In this document: in pieces, positions 47,701 to 62,500 of the stretch
Layout of the letters: every line of letters starts with the position of its first letter
Numbering within the stretch: position 1 is the first letter of the stretch
Origin: Sipunculus nudus
Lineage: Eukaryota; Annelida; Sipuncula; Golfingiida; Sipunculidae
Reading direction: 5' to 3'
NCBI GenBank assembly: GCA_026874595.1
Contig: CM049318.1
Span: forward strand, 44,930,456 to 44,994,455
Length of the DNA stretch: 64,000 bases
Translations under genes and position numbers: made by a program
Notes under the pieces: generated by a model
Told to the model about the DNA's origin: nothing
Database searches by the model: none
Seen by the model: only the letters and a program-made list of their open reading frames with translations

Positions 47701-50007
47701 CACTCGCAGTCACATTCAGGGGTCACATTGTTAGTCTCGTCAAATCTCGCGCCGTTTTTCGCCAAACCACGAAGACACGTGCCGTCGCCGCAAGTGGCGG
47801 CAGGGTCCCTACGGTGGGCGGCCGGCGTGTGCAGCGGTGCGTGACGGCCTCTCCGGGCCCCATCTATGATCATACATGTTGGAGGCACAGTCCAGACTTT
47901 ATTGCTTGCCGGAAATCTTCGATTTTCGCAAGCTGGTTGGTCAGTCGCGGATGTCTGTTTGTCTGTTTGTTTGTTTGTTTGTTTGTCTGTCCAGTCTCTA
48001 CAGGTCGCAATTTTGATCCCATCGCTTTCAAACTTTCACAGTTTGTGTAAAATCAAAAATGCAAGAAGCCTATTGTTTTTGGGCAATATAGGTCAAAGGT
48101 CAAGGTCAAGGTCATCAAAAGTTCCTAAAGTGCTCTTTTCTTCATATCTCCATTACTATTTGTCATAGCCACTTCAAACAGGGCTCATTTTAATCGGCAT
48201 TCCAAGGCCTTTTCTTCTGATATATATGTTGCTGAAATCTGCTGTTTCTATGGTTACACATTTTGGGGGGAAACTCATGATTTTCGAAAATAAAAGGCCT
48301 AATTTTTCTAACTTTGTCATTTTTAAAGCTAGAGAGTTCTAGTTTTTTGCATCAGATAGTACTAAATAAGCTTTCAATTATACAAGTGAAAGTCTCGTAA
48401 AATCTCGCACCATTTCTCGTCAAACGAGAATTTTCGAGATTTCATTAAATATGGCTTACAGGTCGCATTTTTTAAACTATGACTTTGAAAATGACATATT
48501 TTGTGTTATTTAGAAATATCTCGAAACCAATTTTTCATTTTTTGGAAATAGCCACCAGGGGGCGTGGTACATGAAACACTGTAACATATCATTTTTCTGC
48601 AATATCTCAAAAAATATTAAACGTGACACCATTTTTTGGGTCGTATCTGAAACTAGGAACATTGGCTTATCCCTTCGCACATGTTGCTTTGTGCTGCCGT
48701 TACCATGGTTACCAAATTTTGGGGTAAAACTTGACAATCTGAAAATTCGGAGTTTTCCAGCTTCTCTCTCTGTTGATATTTGCGATAGAAAGGTCTGGTG
48801 TTTGGCGTTAGACAGTTTCCCTCTAGTTCTTAGTCATTCAATCGCAAGTCTCGTCATATCTCGCACCGTTTCTCGTGAAACGAGAACACGTGACCATTCA
48901 AAGAAATGCCTATAATTATGTCATTTTTCACGCTACAGACACATGGTTTGCAGCGCTGGATAGCGGCTGACACTCGCAGTCACATTCAGGGGTCACATTG
49001 TTAGTCTCGTCAAATCTCGCGCCGTTTTTCGCCAAACCACGAAGACACGTGCCGTCGCCGCAAGTGGCGGCAGGGTCCCTACGGTGGGCGGCCGGCGTGT
49101 GCAGCGGTGCGTGACGGCCTCTCCGGGCCCCATCTATGATCATACATGTTGGAGGCACAGTCCAGACTTTATTGCTTGCCGGAAATCTTCGATTTTCGCA
49201 AGCTGGTTGGTCAGTCGCGGATGTCTGTTTGTCTGTTTGTTTGTTTGTTTGTTTGTCTGTCCAGTCTCTACAGGTCGCAATTTTGATCCCATCGCTTTCA
49301 AACTTTCACAGTTTGTGTAAAATCAAAAATGCAAGAAGCCTATTGTTTTTGGGCAATATAGGTCAAAGGTCAAGGTCAAGGTCATCAAAAGTTCCTAAAG
49401 TGCTCTTTTCTTCATATCTCCATTACTATTTGTCATAGCCACTTCAAACAGGGCTCATTTTAATCGGCATTCCAAGGCCTTTCTTCTGATATATATGTTG
49501 CTGAAATCTGCTGTTTCTATGGTTACACATTTTGGGGGGAAACTCATGATTTTCGAAAATAAAAGGCCTAATTTTTCTAACTTTGTCATTTTTAAAGCTA
49601 GAGAGTTCTAGTTTTTTTGCATCAGATAGTACTAAATAAGCTTTCAATTATACAAGTGAAAGTCTCGTAAAATCTCGCACCATTTCTCGTCAAACGAGAA
49701 TTTTCGAGATTTCATTAAATATGGCTTACAGGTCGCATTTTTTAAACTATGACTTTGAAAATGACATATTTTGTGTTATTTAGAAATATCTCGAAACCAA
49801 TTTTTCATTTTTTGGAAATAGCCACCAGGGGCGTGGTACATGAAACACTGTAACATATCATTTTTCTGCAATATCTCAAAAAATATTAAACGTGACACCA
49901 TTTTTTGGGTCGTATCTGAAACTAGGAACATTGGCTTATCCCTTCGCACATGTTGCTTTGTGCTGCCGTTACCATGGTTACCAAATTTTGGGGTAAAACT
50001 TGACAAT
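32726..50007 (+). repeat. 1269-bp macrosatellite array 2, forward
   Basis: The array resumes in mid-unit, inside the TTTG tract, and the first TTGCTTGCCGG landmark comes at 33928, 1180 bp after the CCAGTCTC landmark, exactly as inside an intact unit. Further unit starts are 35197, 36466, 37735, 39004, 40273, 41543, 42812, 44081, 45355, 46628, 47902 and 49172. That gives 12 full units plus a left part of about 1.2 kb and a right part of 836 bp. Copies to 40273 are exactly 1269 bp and essentially identical to array 1. Copies from 44081 on are 1270-1274 bp, with many one-base gains. The last CTCF-like core (49822) has lost one G. Confidence 0.97.
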
Positions 50008-50507
50008 NNNNNNNNNNNNNNNNNNNNNNNNNNNNNNNNNNNNNNNNNNNNNNNNNNNNNNNNNNNNNNNNNNNNNNNNNNNNNNNNNNNNNNNNNNNNN
50101 NNNNNNNNNNNNNNNNNNNNNNNNNNNNNNNNNNNNNNNNNNNNNNNNNNNNNNNNNNNNNNNNNNNNNNNNNNNNNNNNNNNNNNNNNNNNNNNNNNNN
50201 NNNNNNNNNNNNNNNNNNNNNNNNNNNNNNNNNNNNNNNNNNNNNNNNNNNNNNNNNNNNNNNNNNNNNNNNNNNNNNNNNNNNNNNNNNNNNNNNNNNN
50301 NNNNNNNNNNNNNNNNNNNNNNNNNNNNNNNNNNNNNNNNNNNNNNNNNNNNNNNNNNNNNNNNNNNNNNNNNNNNNNNNNNNNNNNNNNNNNNNNNNNN
50401 NNNNNNNNNNNNNNNNNNNNNNNNNNNNNNNNNNNNNNNNNNNNNNNNNNNNNNNNNNNNNNNNNNNNNNNNNNNNNNNNNNNNNNNNNNNNNNNNNNNN
50501 NNNNNNN
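50008..50507. other. Assembly gap, 500 N
   Basis: Exactly 500 N lie where the 1269-bp array changes orientation. The size is probably a placeholder. The turning point of the inverted arrangement is therefore not seen, and open frames drawn through it are meaningless. Confidence 0.99.
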
Positions 50508-53500
50508 TATATTGCCCAAAAACAATAGGCTTCTTGCATTTTTGATTCTACACAAACTGTGAAAGTTTGAAAGCGATGGGATGAAAATTGCGACCTGTAG
50601 AGACTGGACAGACAAACAAACAAACAAACAAACAGACAAACAGACATCCGCGACTGACCAACCAGCTTGCGAAAATCGAAGATTTCCGGCAAGCAAGAAA
50701 GTTGTGACTGTGCCTCCAACATGTATGATCATAGATGGGGCCCGGAGAGGCCGTCACGCACCGCTGCACACGCCGGCCGCCCACCGTAGGGACCCTGCCG
50801 CCACTTGCGGCGACGGCACGTGTCTTCGTGGTTTGGCGAAAAACGGCGCGAGATTTGACGAGACTAACAATGTGACCCCTGAATGTGACTGCGAGTGTCA
50901 GCCGCTATCCAGCGCTGCAAACCATGTGTCTGTAGTGTGAAAAATGACATAATTATAGGCATTTCTTTGAATGGTCACGTGTTCTCGTTTCACGAGAAAC
51001 GGTGCGAGATATGACGAGACTTGCGATGGAATGACTAAGAACTAGAGGGATGCTGTCTAACGCCAAACACCAGACCTTTCTATCGCAAAATATCAACAGA
51101 GAGAGAAGCTGGAAAACTCCGAATTTTCAGATTGTCAAGTTTTACCCCCAAAATTTGGTAACCATGGTAACGGCAGCACAAAGCCAACATGTGCGAAGGG
51201 ATAAGCCAATGTTCCTAGTTTCAGATACGACCCAAAAAATGGTGTCACGTTTAATATTTTTTGAGATATTGCAGAAAAATGATATGTTACAGTGTTTCAT
51301 GTACCACGCCCCCTGGTGGCTATTTCCAAAAAATGAAAATTGATTTCGAGATAGTTTCTAAAACAACACAAAATATGTCATTTTCAAAGTCATAGTTTAA
51401 AAAATGCGACCTGTAAGCCATATCTAATGAAATCTCGAAAATTCTCGTTTGACGAGAAAATGGTGCGAGATTTTACGAGACTTTTACTTGTATGATAAAA
51501 AGCTTATTTAGTACTATATGATGCAAAAAACTAGGAATCTCTAGCTTTAAAAATGACAAAGTTAGAAAAATTAGGCCTTTTATTTTCGAAAATCATGAGA
51601 TTTCCCCCAAAATGTGTAACCATAGAAACAGCAGATTTCAGCAACATATACATCAGAAGAAAGGCCTTGGAATGCCGATTAAAAGGAGCCATGTTTGAAG
51701 TGGCTATGACGAAATAGTAATGGAGATATGAAGAAAAGAGCACTTTAGGAACTTTTGATGACCTTGACCTTGACCTTTGACCTATATTGCCCAAAAACAA
51801 TAGGCTTCTTGCATTTTTGATTCTACACAAACTGTGAAAGTTTGAAAGCGATGGGATGAAAATTGCGACCTGTAGAGACTGGACAGACAAACAAACAAAC
51901 AAACAAACAGACAAACAGACATCCGCGACTGACCAACCAGCTTGCGAAAATCGAAGATTTCCGGCAAGCAATAAAGTTGTGACTGTGCCTCCAACATGTA
52001 TGATCATAGATGGGGCCCGGAGAGGCCGTCACGCACCGCTGCACACGCCGGCCGCCCACCGTAGGGACCCTGCCGCCACTTGCGGCGACGGCACGTGTCT
52101 TCGTGGTTTGGCGAAAAACGGCGCGAGATTTGACGAGACTAACAATGTGACCCCTGAATGTGACTGCGAGTGTCAGCCGCTATCCAGCGCTGCAAACCAT
52201 GTGTCTGTAGCGTGAAAAATGACATAATTATAGGCATTTCTTTGAATGGTCACGTGTTCTCGTTTCACGAGAAACGGTGCGAGATATGACGAGACTTGCG
52301 ATTGAATGACTAAGAACTAGAGGGATGCTGTCTAACGCCAAACACCAGACCTTTCTATCGCAAATATCAACAGAGAGAGAAGCTGGAAAACTCCGAATTT
52401 TCAGATTGTCAAGTTTTACCCCAAAATTTGGTAACCATGGTAACGGCAGCACAAAGCAACATGTGCGAAGGGATAAGCCAATGTTCCTAGTTTCAGATAC
52501 GACCCAAAAAATGGTGTCACGTTTAATATTTTTTGAGATATTGCAGAAAAATGATATGTTACAGTGTTTCATGTACCACGCCCCCTGGTGGCTATTTCCA
52601 AAAAATGAAAAATTGATTTCGAGATATTTCTAAACAACACAAAATATGTCATTTTCAAAGTCATAGTTTAAAAAATGCGACCTGTAAGCCATATCTAATG
52701 AAATCTCGAAAATTCTCGTTTGACGAGAAATGGTGCGAGATTTTACGAGACTTTTACTTGTATGATAAAAAGCTTATTTAGTACTATATGATGCAAAAAA
52801 CTAGGAATCTCTAGCTTTAAAAATGACAAAGTTAGAAAAATTAGGCCTTTTATTTTCGAAAATCATGAGATTTCCCCCAAAATGTGTAACCATAGAAACA
52901 GCAGATTTCAGCAACATATACATCAGAAGAAAGGCCTTGGAATGCCGATTAAAAGGAGCCATGTTTGAAGTGGCTATGACAAATAGTAATGGAGATATGA
53001 AGAAAAGAGCACTTTAGGAACTTTTGATGACCTTGACCTTGACCTTTGACCTATATTGCCCAAAAACAATAGGCTTCTTGCATTTTTGATTCTACACAAA
53101 CTGTGAAAGTTTGAAAGCGATGGGATGAAAATTGCGACCTGTAGAGACTGGACAGACAAACAAACAAACAAACAAACAGACAAACAGACATCCGCGACTG
53201 ACCAACCAGCTTGCGAAAATCGAAGATTTCCGGCAAGCAATAAAGTTGTGACTGTGCCTCCAACATGTATGATCATAGATGGGGCCCGGAGAGGCCGTCA
53301 CGCACCGCTGCACACGCCGGCCGCCCACCGTAGGGACCCTGCCGCCACTTGCGGCGACGGCACGTGTCTTCGTGGTTTGGCGAAAAACGGCGCGAGATTT
53401 GACGAGACTAACAATGTGACCCCTGAATGTGACTGCGAGTGTCAGCCGCTATCCAGCGCTGCAAACCATGTGTCTGTAGCGTGAAAAATGACATAATTAT

Positions 53501-56500
53501 AGGCATTTCTTTGAATGGTCACGTGTTCTCGTTTCACGAGAAACGGTGCGAGATATGACGAGACTTGCGATTGAATGACTAAGAACTAGAGGGATGCTGT
53601 CTAACGCCAAACACCAGACCTTTCTATCGCAAATATCAACAGAGAGAGAAGCTGGAAAACTCCGAATTTTCAGATTGTCAAGTTTTACCCCAAAATTTGG
53701 TAACCATGGTAACGGCAGCACAAAGCAACATGTGCGAAGGGATAAGCCAATGTTCCTAGTTTCAGATACGACCCAAAAAATGGTGTCACGTTTAATATTT
53801 TTTGAGATATTGCAGAAAAATGATATGTTACAGTGTTTCATGTACCACGCCCCCTGGTGGCTATTTCCAAAAAATGAAAAATTGATTTCGAGATATTTCT
53901 AAACAACACAAAATATGTCATTTTCAAAGTCATAGTTTAAAAAATGCGACCTGTAAGCCATATCTAATGAAATCTCGAAAATTCTCGTTTGACGAGAAAT
54001 GGTGCGAGATTTTACGAGACTTTTACTTGTATGATAAAAAGCTTATTTAGTACTATATGATGCAAAAAACTAGGAATCTCTAGCTTTAAAAATGACAAAG
54101 TTAGAAAAATTAGGCCTTTTATTTTCGAAAATCATGAGATTTCCCCCAAAATGTGTAACCATAGAAACAGCAGATTTCAGCAACATATACATCAGAAGAA
54201 AGGCCTTGGAATGCCGATTAAAAGGAGCCATGTTTGAAGTGGCTATGACAAATAGTAATGGAGATATGAAGAAAAGAGCACTTTAGGAACTTTTGATGAC
54301 CTTGACCTTGACCTTTGACCTATATTGCCCAAAAACAATAGGCTTCTTGCATTTTTGATTCTACACAAACTGTGAAAGTTTGAAAGCGATGGGATGAAAA
54401 TTGCGACCTGTAGAGACTGGACAGACAAACAAACAAACAAACAAACAGACAAACAGACATCCGCGACTGACCAACCAGCTTGCGAAAATCGAAGATTTCC
54501 GGCAAGCAATAAAGTTGTGACTGTGCCTCCAACATGTATGATCATAGATGGGGCCCGGAGAGGCCGTCACGCACCGCTGCACACGCCGGCCGCCCACCGT
54601 AGGGACCCTGCCGCCACTTGCGGCGACGGCACGTGTCTTCGTGGTTTGGCGAAAAACGGCGCGAGATTTGACGAGACTAACAATGTGACCCCTGAATGTG
54701 ACTGCGAGTGTCAGCCGCTATCCAGCGCTGCAAACCATGTGTCTGTAGCGTGAAAAATGACATAATTATAGGCATTTCTTTGAATGGTCACGTGTTCTCG
54801 TTTCACGAGAAACGGTGCGAGATATGACGAGACTTGCGATTGAATGACTAAGAACTAGAGGGATGCTGTCTAACGCCAAACACCAGACCTTTCTATCGCA
54901 AATATCAACAGAGAGAGAAGCTGGAAAACTCCGAATTTTCAGATTGTCAAGTTTTACCCCAAAATTTGGTAACCATGGTAACGGCAGCACAAAGCAACAT
55001 GTGCGAAGGGATAAGCCAATGTTCCTAGTTTCAGATACGACCCAAAAAATGGTGTCACGTTTAATATTTTTTGAGATATTGCAGAAAAATGATATGTTAC
55101 AGTGTTTCATGTACCACGCCCCCTGGTGGCTATTTCCAAAAAATGAAAAATTGATTTCGAGATATTTCTAAACAACACAAAATATGTCATTTTCAAAGTC
55201 ATAGTTTAAAAAATGCGACCTGTAAGCCATATCTAATGAAATCTCGAAAATTCTCGTTTGACGAGAAATGGTGCGAGATTTTACGAGACTTTTACTTGTA
55301 TGATAAAAAGCTTATTTAGTACTATATGATGCAAAAAACTAGGAATCTCTAGCTTTAAAAATGACAAAGTTAGAAAAATTAGGCCTTTTATTTTCGAAAA
55401 TCATGAGATTTCCCCCAAAATGTGTAACCATAGAAACAGCAGATTTCAGCAACATATACATCAGAAGAAAGGCCTTGGAATGCCGATTAAAAGGAGCCAT
55501 GTTTGAAGTGGCTATGACAAATAGTAATGGAGATATGAAGAAAAGAGCACTTTAGGAACTTTTGATGACCTTGACCTTGACCTTTGACCTATATTGCCCA
55601 AAAACAATAGGCTTCTTGCATTTTTGATTCTACACAAACTGTGAAAGTTTGAAAGCGATGGGATGAAAATTGCGACCTGTAGAGACTGGACAGACAAACA
55701 AACAAACAAACAAACAGACAAACAGACATCCGCGACTGACCAACCAGCTTGCGAAAATCGAAGATTTCCGGCAAGCAATAAAGTTGTGACTGTGCCTCCA
55801 ACATGTATGATCATAGATGGGGCCCGGAGAGGCCGTCACGCACCGCTGCACACGCCGGCCGCCCACCGTAGGGACCCTGCCGCCACTTGCGGCGACGGCA
55901 CGTGTCTTCGTGGTTTGGCGAAAAACGGCGCGAGATTTGACGAGACTAACAATGTGACCCCTGAATGTGACTGCGAGTGTCAGCCGCTATCCAGCGCTGC
56001 AAACCATGTGTCTGTAGCGTGAAAAATGACATAATTATAGGCATTTCTTTGAATGGTCACGTGTTCTCGTTTCACGAGAAACGGTGCGAGATATGACGAG
56101 ACTTGCGATTGAATGACTAAGAACTAGAGGGATGCTGTCTAACGCCAAACACCAGACCTTTCTATCGCAAATATCAACAGAGAGAGAAGCTGGAAAACTC
56201 CGAATTTTCAGATTGTCAAGTTTTACCCCAAAATTTGGTAACCATGGTAACGGCAGCACAAAGCAACATGTGCGAAGGGATAAGCCAATGTTCCTAGTTT
56301 CAGATACGACCCAAAAAATGGTGTCACGTTTAATATTTTTTGAGATATTGCAGAAAAATGATATGTTACAGTGTTTCATGTACCACGCCCCCTGGTGGCT
56401 ATTTCCAAAAAATGAAAAATTGATTTCGAGATATTTCTAAACAACACAAAATATGTCATTTTCAAAGTCATAGTTTAAAAAATGCGACCTGTAAGCCATA

Positions 56501-59500
56501 TCTAATGAAATCTCGAAAATTCTCGTTTGACGAGAAATGGTGCGAGATTTTACGAGACTTTTACTTGTATGATAAAAAGCTTATTTAGTACTATATGATG
56601 CAAAAAACTAGGAATCTCTAGCTTTAAAAATGACAAAGTTAGAAAAATTAGGCCTTTTATTTTCGAAAATCATGAGATTTCCCCCAAAATGTGTAACCAT
56701 AGAAACAGCAGATTTCAGCAACATATACATCAGAAGAAAGGCCTTGGAATGCCGATTAAAAGGAGCCATGTTTGAAGTGGCTATGACAAATAGTAATGGA
56801 GATATGAAGAAAAGAGCACTTTAGGAACTTTTGATGACCTTGACCTTGACCTTTGACCTATATTGCCCAAAAACAATAGGCTTCTTGCATTTTTGATTCT
56901 ACACAAACTGTGAAAGTTTGAAAGCGATGGGATGAAAATTGCGACCTGTAGAGACTGGACAGACAAACAAACAAACAAACAAACAGACAAACAGACATCC
57001 GCGACTGACCAACCAGCTTGCGAAAATCGAAGATTTCCGGCAAGCAATAAAGTTGTGACTGTGCCTCCAACATGTATGATCATAGATGGGGCCCGGAGAG
57101 GCCGTCACGCACCGCTGCACACGCCGGCCGCCCACCGTAGGGACCCTGCCGCCACTTGCGGCGACGGCACGTGTCTTCGTGGTTTGGCGAAAAACGGCGC
57201 GAGATTTGACGAGACTAACAATGTGACCCCTGAATGTGACTGCGAGTGTCAGCCGCTATCCAGCGCTGCAAACCATGTGTCTGTAGCGTGAAAAATGACA
57301 TAATTATAGGCATTTCTTTGAATGGTCACGTGTTCTCGTTTCACGAGAAACGGTGCGAGATATGACGAGACTTGCGATGGAATGACTAAGAACTAGAGGG
57401 ATGCTGTCTAACGCCAAACACCAGACCTTTCTATCGCAAATATCAACAGAGAGAGAAGCTGGAAAACTCCGAATTTTCAGATTGTCAAGTTTTACCCCAA
57501 AATTTGGTAACCATGGTAACGGCAGCACAAAGCAACATGTGCGAAGGGATAAGCCAATGTTCCTAGTTTCAGATACGACCCAAAAAATGGTGTCACGTTT
57601 AATATTTTTTGAGATATTGCAGAAAAATGATATGTTACAGTGTTTCATGTACCACGCCCCCTGGTGGCTATTTCCAAAAAATGAAAAATTGATTTCGAGA
57701 TATTTCTAAACAACACAAAATATGTCATTTTCAAAGTCATAGTTTAAAAAATGCGACCTGTAAGCCATATCTAATGAAATCTCGAAAATTCTCGTTTGAC
57801 GAGAAATGGTGCGAGATTTTACGAGACTTTTACTTGTATGATAAAAAGCTTATTTAGTACTATATGATGCAAAAAACTAGGAATCTCTAGCTTTAAAAAT
57901 GACAAAGTTAGAAAAATTAGGCCTTTTATTTTCGAAAATCATGAGATTTCCCCCAAAATGTGTAACCATAGAAACAGCAGATTTCAGCAACATATACATC
58001 AGAAGAAAGGCCTTGGAATGCCGATTAAAAGGAGCCATGTTTGAAGTGGCTATGACAAATAGTAATGGAGATATGAAGAAAAGAGCACTTTAGGAACTTT
58101 TGATGACCTTGACCTTGACCTTTGACCTATATTGCCCAAAAACAATAGGCTTCTTGCATTTTTGATTCTACACAAACTGTGAAAGTTTGAAAGCGATGGG
58201 ATGAAAATTGCGACCTGTAGAGACTGGACAGACAAACAAACAAACAAACAAACAGACAAACAGACATCCGCGACTGACCAACCAGCTTGCGAAAATCGAA
58301 GATTTCCGGCAAGCAATAAAGTTGTGACTGTGCCTCCAACATGTATGATCATAGATGGGGCCCGGAGAGGCCGTCACGCACCGCTGCACACGCCGGCCGC
58401 CCACCGTAGGGACCCTGCCGCCACTTGCGGCGACGGCACGTGTCTTCGTGGTTTGGCGAAAAACGGCGCGAGATTTGACGAGACTAACAATGTGACCCCT
58501 GAATGTGACTGCGAGTGTCAGCCGCTATCCAGCGCTGCAAACCATGTGTCTGTAGCGTGAAAAATGACATAATTATAGGCATTTCTTTGAATGGTCACGT
58601 GTTCTCGTTTCACGAGAAACGGTGCGAGATATGACGAGACTTGCGATTGAATGACTAAGAACTAGAGGGATGCTGTCTAACGCCAAACACCAGACCTTTC
58701 TATCGCAAATATCAACAGAGAGAGAAGCTGGAAAACTCCGAATTTTCAGATTGTCAAGTTTTACCCCAAAATTTGGTAACCATGGTAACGGCAGCACAAA
58801 GCAACATGTGCGAAGGGATAAGCCAATGTTCCTAGTTTCAGATACGACCCAAAAAATGGTGTCACGTTTAATATTTTTTGAGATATTGCAGAAAAATGAT
58901 ATGTTACAGTGTTTCATGTACCACGCCCCCTGGTGGCTATTTCCAAAAAATGAAAAATTGATTTCGAGATATTTCTAAACAACACAAAATATGTCATTTT
59001 CAAAGTCATAGTTTAAAAAATGCGACCTGTAAGCCATATCTAATGAAATCTCGAAAATTCTCGTTTGACGAGAAATGGTGCGAGATTTTACGAGACTTTT
59101 ACTTGTATGATAAAAAGCTTATTTAGTACTATATGATGCAAAAAACTAGGAATCTCTAGCTTTAAAAATGACAAAGTTAGAAAAATTAGGCCTTTTATTT
59201 TCGAAAATCATGAGATTTCCCCCAAAATGTGTAACCATAGAAACAGCAGATTTCAGCAACATATACATCAGAAGAAAGGCCTTGGAATGCCGATTAAAAG
59301 GAGCCATGTTTGAAGTGGCTATGACAAATAGTAATGGAGATATGAAGAAAAGAGCACTTTAGGAACTTTTGATGACCTTGACCTTGACCTTTGACCTATA
59401 TTGCCCAAAAACAATAGGCTTCTTGCATTTTTGATTCTACACAAACTGTGAAAGTTTGAAAGCGATGGGATGAAAATTGCGACCTGTAGAGACTGGACAG

Positions 59501-62500
59501 ACAAACAAACAAACAAACAAACAGACAAACAGACATCCGCGACTGACCAACCAGCTTGCGAAAATCGAAGATTTCCGGCAAGCAATAAAGTTGTGACTGT
59601 GCCTCCAACATGTATGATCATAGATGGGGCCCGGAGAGGCCGTCACGCACCGCTGCACACGCCGGCCGCCCACCGTAGGGACCCTGCCGCCACTTGCGGC
59701 GACGGCACGTGTCTTCGTGGTTTGGCGAAAAACGGCGCGAGATTTGACGAGACTAACAATGTGACCCCTGAATGTGACTGCGAGTGTCAGCCGCTATCCA
59801 GCGCTGCAAACCATGTGTCTGTAGCGTGAAAAATGACATAATTATAGGCATTTCTTTGAATGGTCACGTGTTCTCGTTTCACGAGAAACGGTGCGAGATA
59901 TGACGAGACTTGCGATTGAATGACTAAGAACTAGAGGGATGCTGTCTAACGCCAAACACCAGACCTTTCTATCGCAAATATCAACAGAGAGAGAAGCTGG
60001 AAAACTCCGAATTTTCAGATTGTCAAGTTTTACCCCAAAATTTGGTAACCATGGTAACGGCAGCACAAAGCAACATGTGCGAAGGGATAAGCCAATGTTC
60101 CTAGTTTCAGATACGACCCAAAAAATGGTGTCACGTTTAATATTTTTTGAGATATTGCAGAAAAATGATATGTTACAGTGTTTCATGTACCACGCCCCCT
60201 GGTGGCTATTTCCAAAAAATGAAAAATTGATTTCGAGATATTTCTAAACAACACAAAATATGTCATTTTCAAAGTCATAGTTTAAAAAATGCGACCTGTA
60301 AGCCATATCTAATGAAATCTCGAAAATTCTCGTTTGACGAGAAATGGTGCGAGATTTTACGAGACTTTTACTTGTATGATAAAAAGCTTATTTAGTACTA
60401 TATGATGCAAAAAACTAGGAATCTCTAGCTTTAAAAATGACAAAGTTAGAAAAATTAGGCCTTTTATTTTCGAAAATCATGAGATTTCCCCCAAAATGTG
60501 TAACCATAGAAACAGCAGATTTCAGCAACATATACATCAGAAGAAAGGCCTTGGAATGCCGATTAAAAGGAGCCATGTTTGAAGTGGCTATGACAAATAG
60601 TAATGGAGATATGAAGAAAAGAGCACTTTAGGAACTTTTGATGACCTTGACCTTGACCTTTGACCTATATTGCCCAAAAACAATAGGCTTCTTGCATTTT
60701 TGATTCTACACAAACTGTGAAAGTTTGAAAGCGATGGGATGAAAATTGCGACCTGTAGAGACTGGACAGACAAACAAACAAACAAACAAACAGACAAACA
60801 GACATCCGCGACTGACCAACCAGCTTGCGAAAATCGAAGATTTCCGGCAAGCAATAAAGTTGTGACTGTGCCTCCAACATGTATGATCATAGATGGGGCC
60901 CGGAGAGGCCGTCACGCACCGCTGCACACGCCGGCCGCCCACCGTAGGGACCCTGCCGCCACTTGCGGCGACGGCACGTGTCTTCGTGGTTTGGCGAAAA
61001 ACGGCGCGAGATTTGACGAGACTAACAATGTGACCCCTGAATGTGACTGCGAGTGTCAGCCGCTATCCAGCGCTGCAAACCATGTGTCTGTAGCGTGAAA
61101 AATGACATAATTATAGGCATTTCTTTGAATGGTCACGTGTTCTCGTTTCACGAGAAACGGTGCGAGATATGACGAGACTTGCGATTGAATGACTAAGAAC
61201 TAGAGGGATGCTGTCTAACGCCAAACACCAGACCTTTCTATCGCAAATATCAACAGAGAGAGAAGCTGGAAAACTCCGAATTTTCAGATTGTCAAGTTTT
61301 ACCCCAAAATTTGGTAACCATGGTAACGGCAGCACAAAGCAACATGTGCGAAGGGATAAGCCAATGTTCCTAGTTTCAGATACGACCCAAAAAATGGTGT
61401 CACGTTTAATATTTTTTGAGATATTGCAGAAAAATGATATGTTACAGTGTTTCATGTACCACGCCCCCTGGTGGCTATTTCCAAAAAATGAAAAATTGAT
61501 TTCGAGATATTTCTAAACAACACAAAATATGTCATTTTCAAAGTCATAGTTTAAAAAATGCGACCTGTAAGCCATATCTAATGAAATCTCGAAAATTCTC
61601 GTTTGACGAGAAATGGTGCGAGATTTTACGAGACTTTTACTTGTATGATAAAAAGCTTATTTAGTACTATATGATGCAAAAAACTAGGAATCTCTAGCTT
61701 TAAAAATGACAAAGTTAGAAAAATTAGGCCTTTTATTTTCGAAAATCATGAGATTTCCCCCAAAATGTGTAACCATAGAAACAGCAGATTTCAGCAACAT
61801 ATACATCAGAAGAAAGGCCTTGGAATGCCGATTAAAAGGAGCCATGTTTGAAGTGGCTATGACAAATAGTAATGGAGATATGAAGAAAAGAGCACTTTAG
61901 GAACTTTTGATGACCTTGACCTTGACCTTTGACCTATATTGCCCAAAAACAATAGGCTTCTTGCATTTTTGATTCTACACAAACTGTGAAAGTTTGAAAG
62001 CGATGGGATGAAAATTGCGACCTGTAGAGACTGGACAGACAAACAAGCAAACAAACAAACAGACAAACAGACATCCGCGACTGACCAACCAGCTTGCGAA
62101 AATCGAAGATTTCCGGCAAGCAATAAAGTTGTGACTGTGCCTCCAACATGTATGATCATAGATGGGGCCCGGAGAGGCCGTCACGCACCGCTGCACACGC
62201 CGGCCGCCCACCGTAGGGACCCTGCCGCCACTTGCGGCGACGGCACGTGTCTTCGTGGTTTGGCGAAAAACGGCGCGAGATTTGACGAGACTAACAATGT
62301 GACCCCTGAATGTGACTGCGAGTGTCAGCCGCTATCCAGCGCTGCAAACCATGTGTCTGTAGCGTGAAAAATGACATAATTATAGGCATTTCTTTGAATG
62401 GTCACGTGTTCTCGTTTCACGAGAAACGGTGCGAGATATGACGAGACTTGCGATTGAATGACTAAGAACTAGAGGGATGCTGTCTAACGCCAAACACCAG

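Noticed and set aside
49776-50732. Open frames crossing the second run of N
   Set aside because: Same reason: they are products of 500 N between oppositely oriented repeats.
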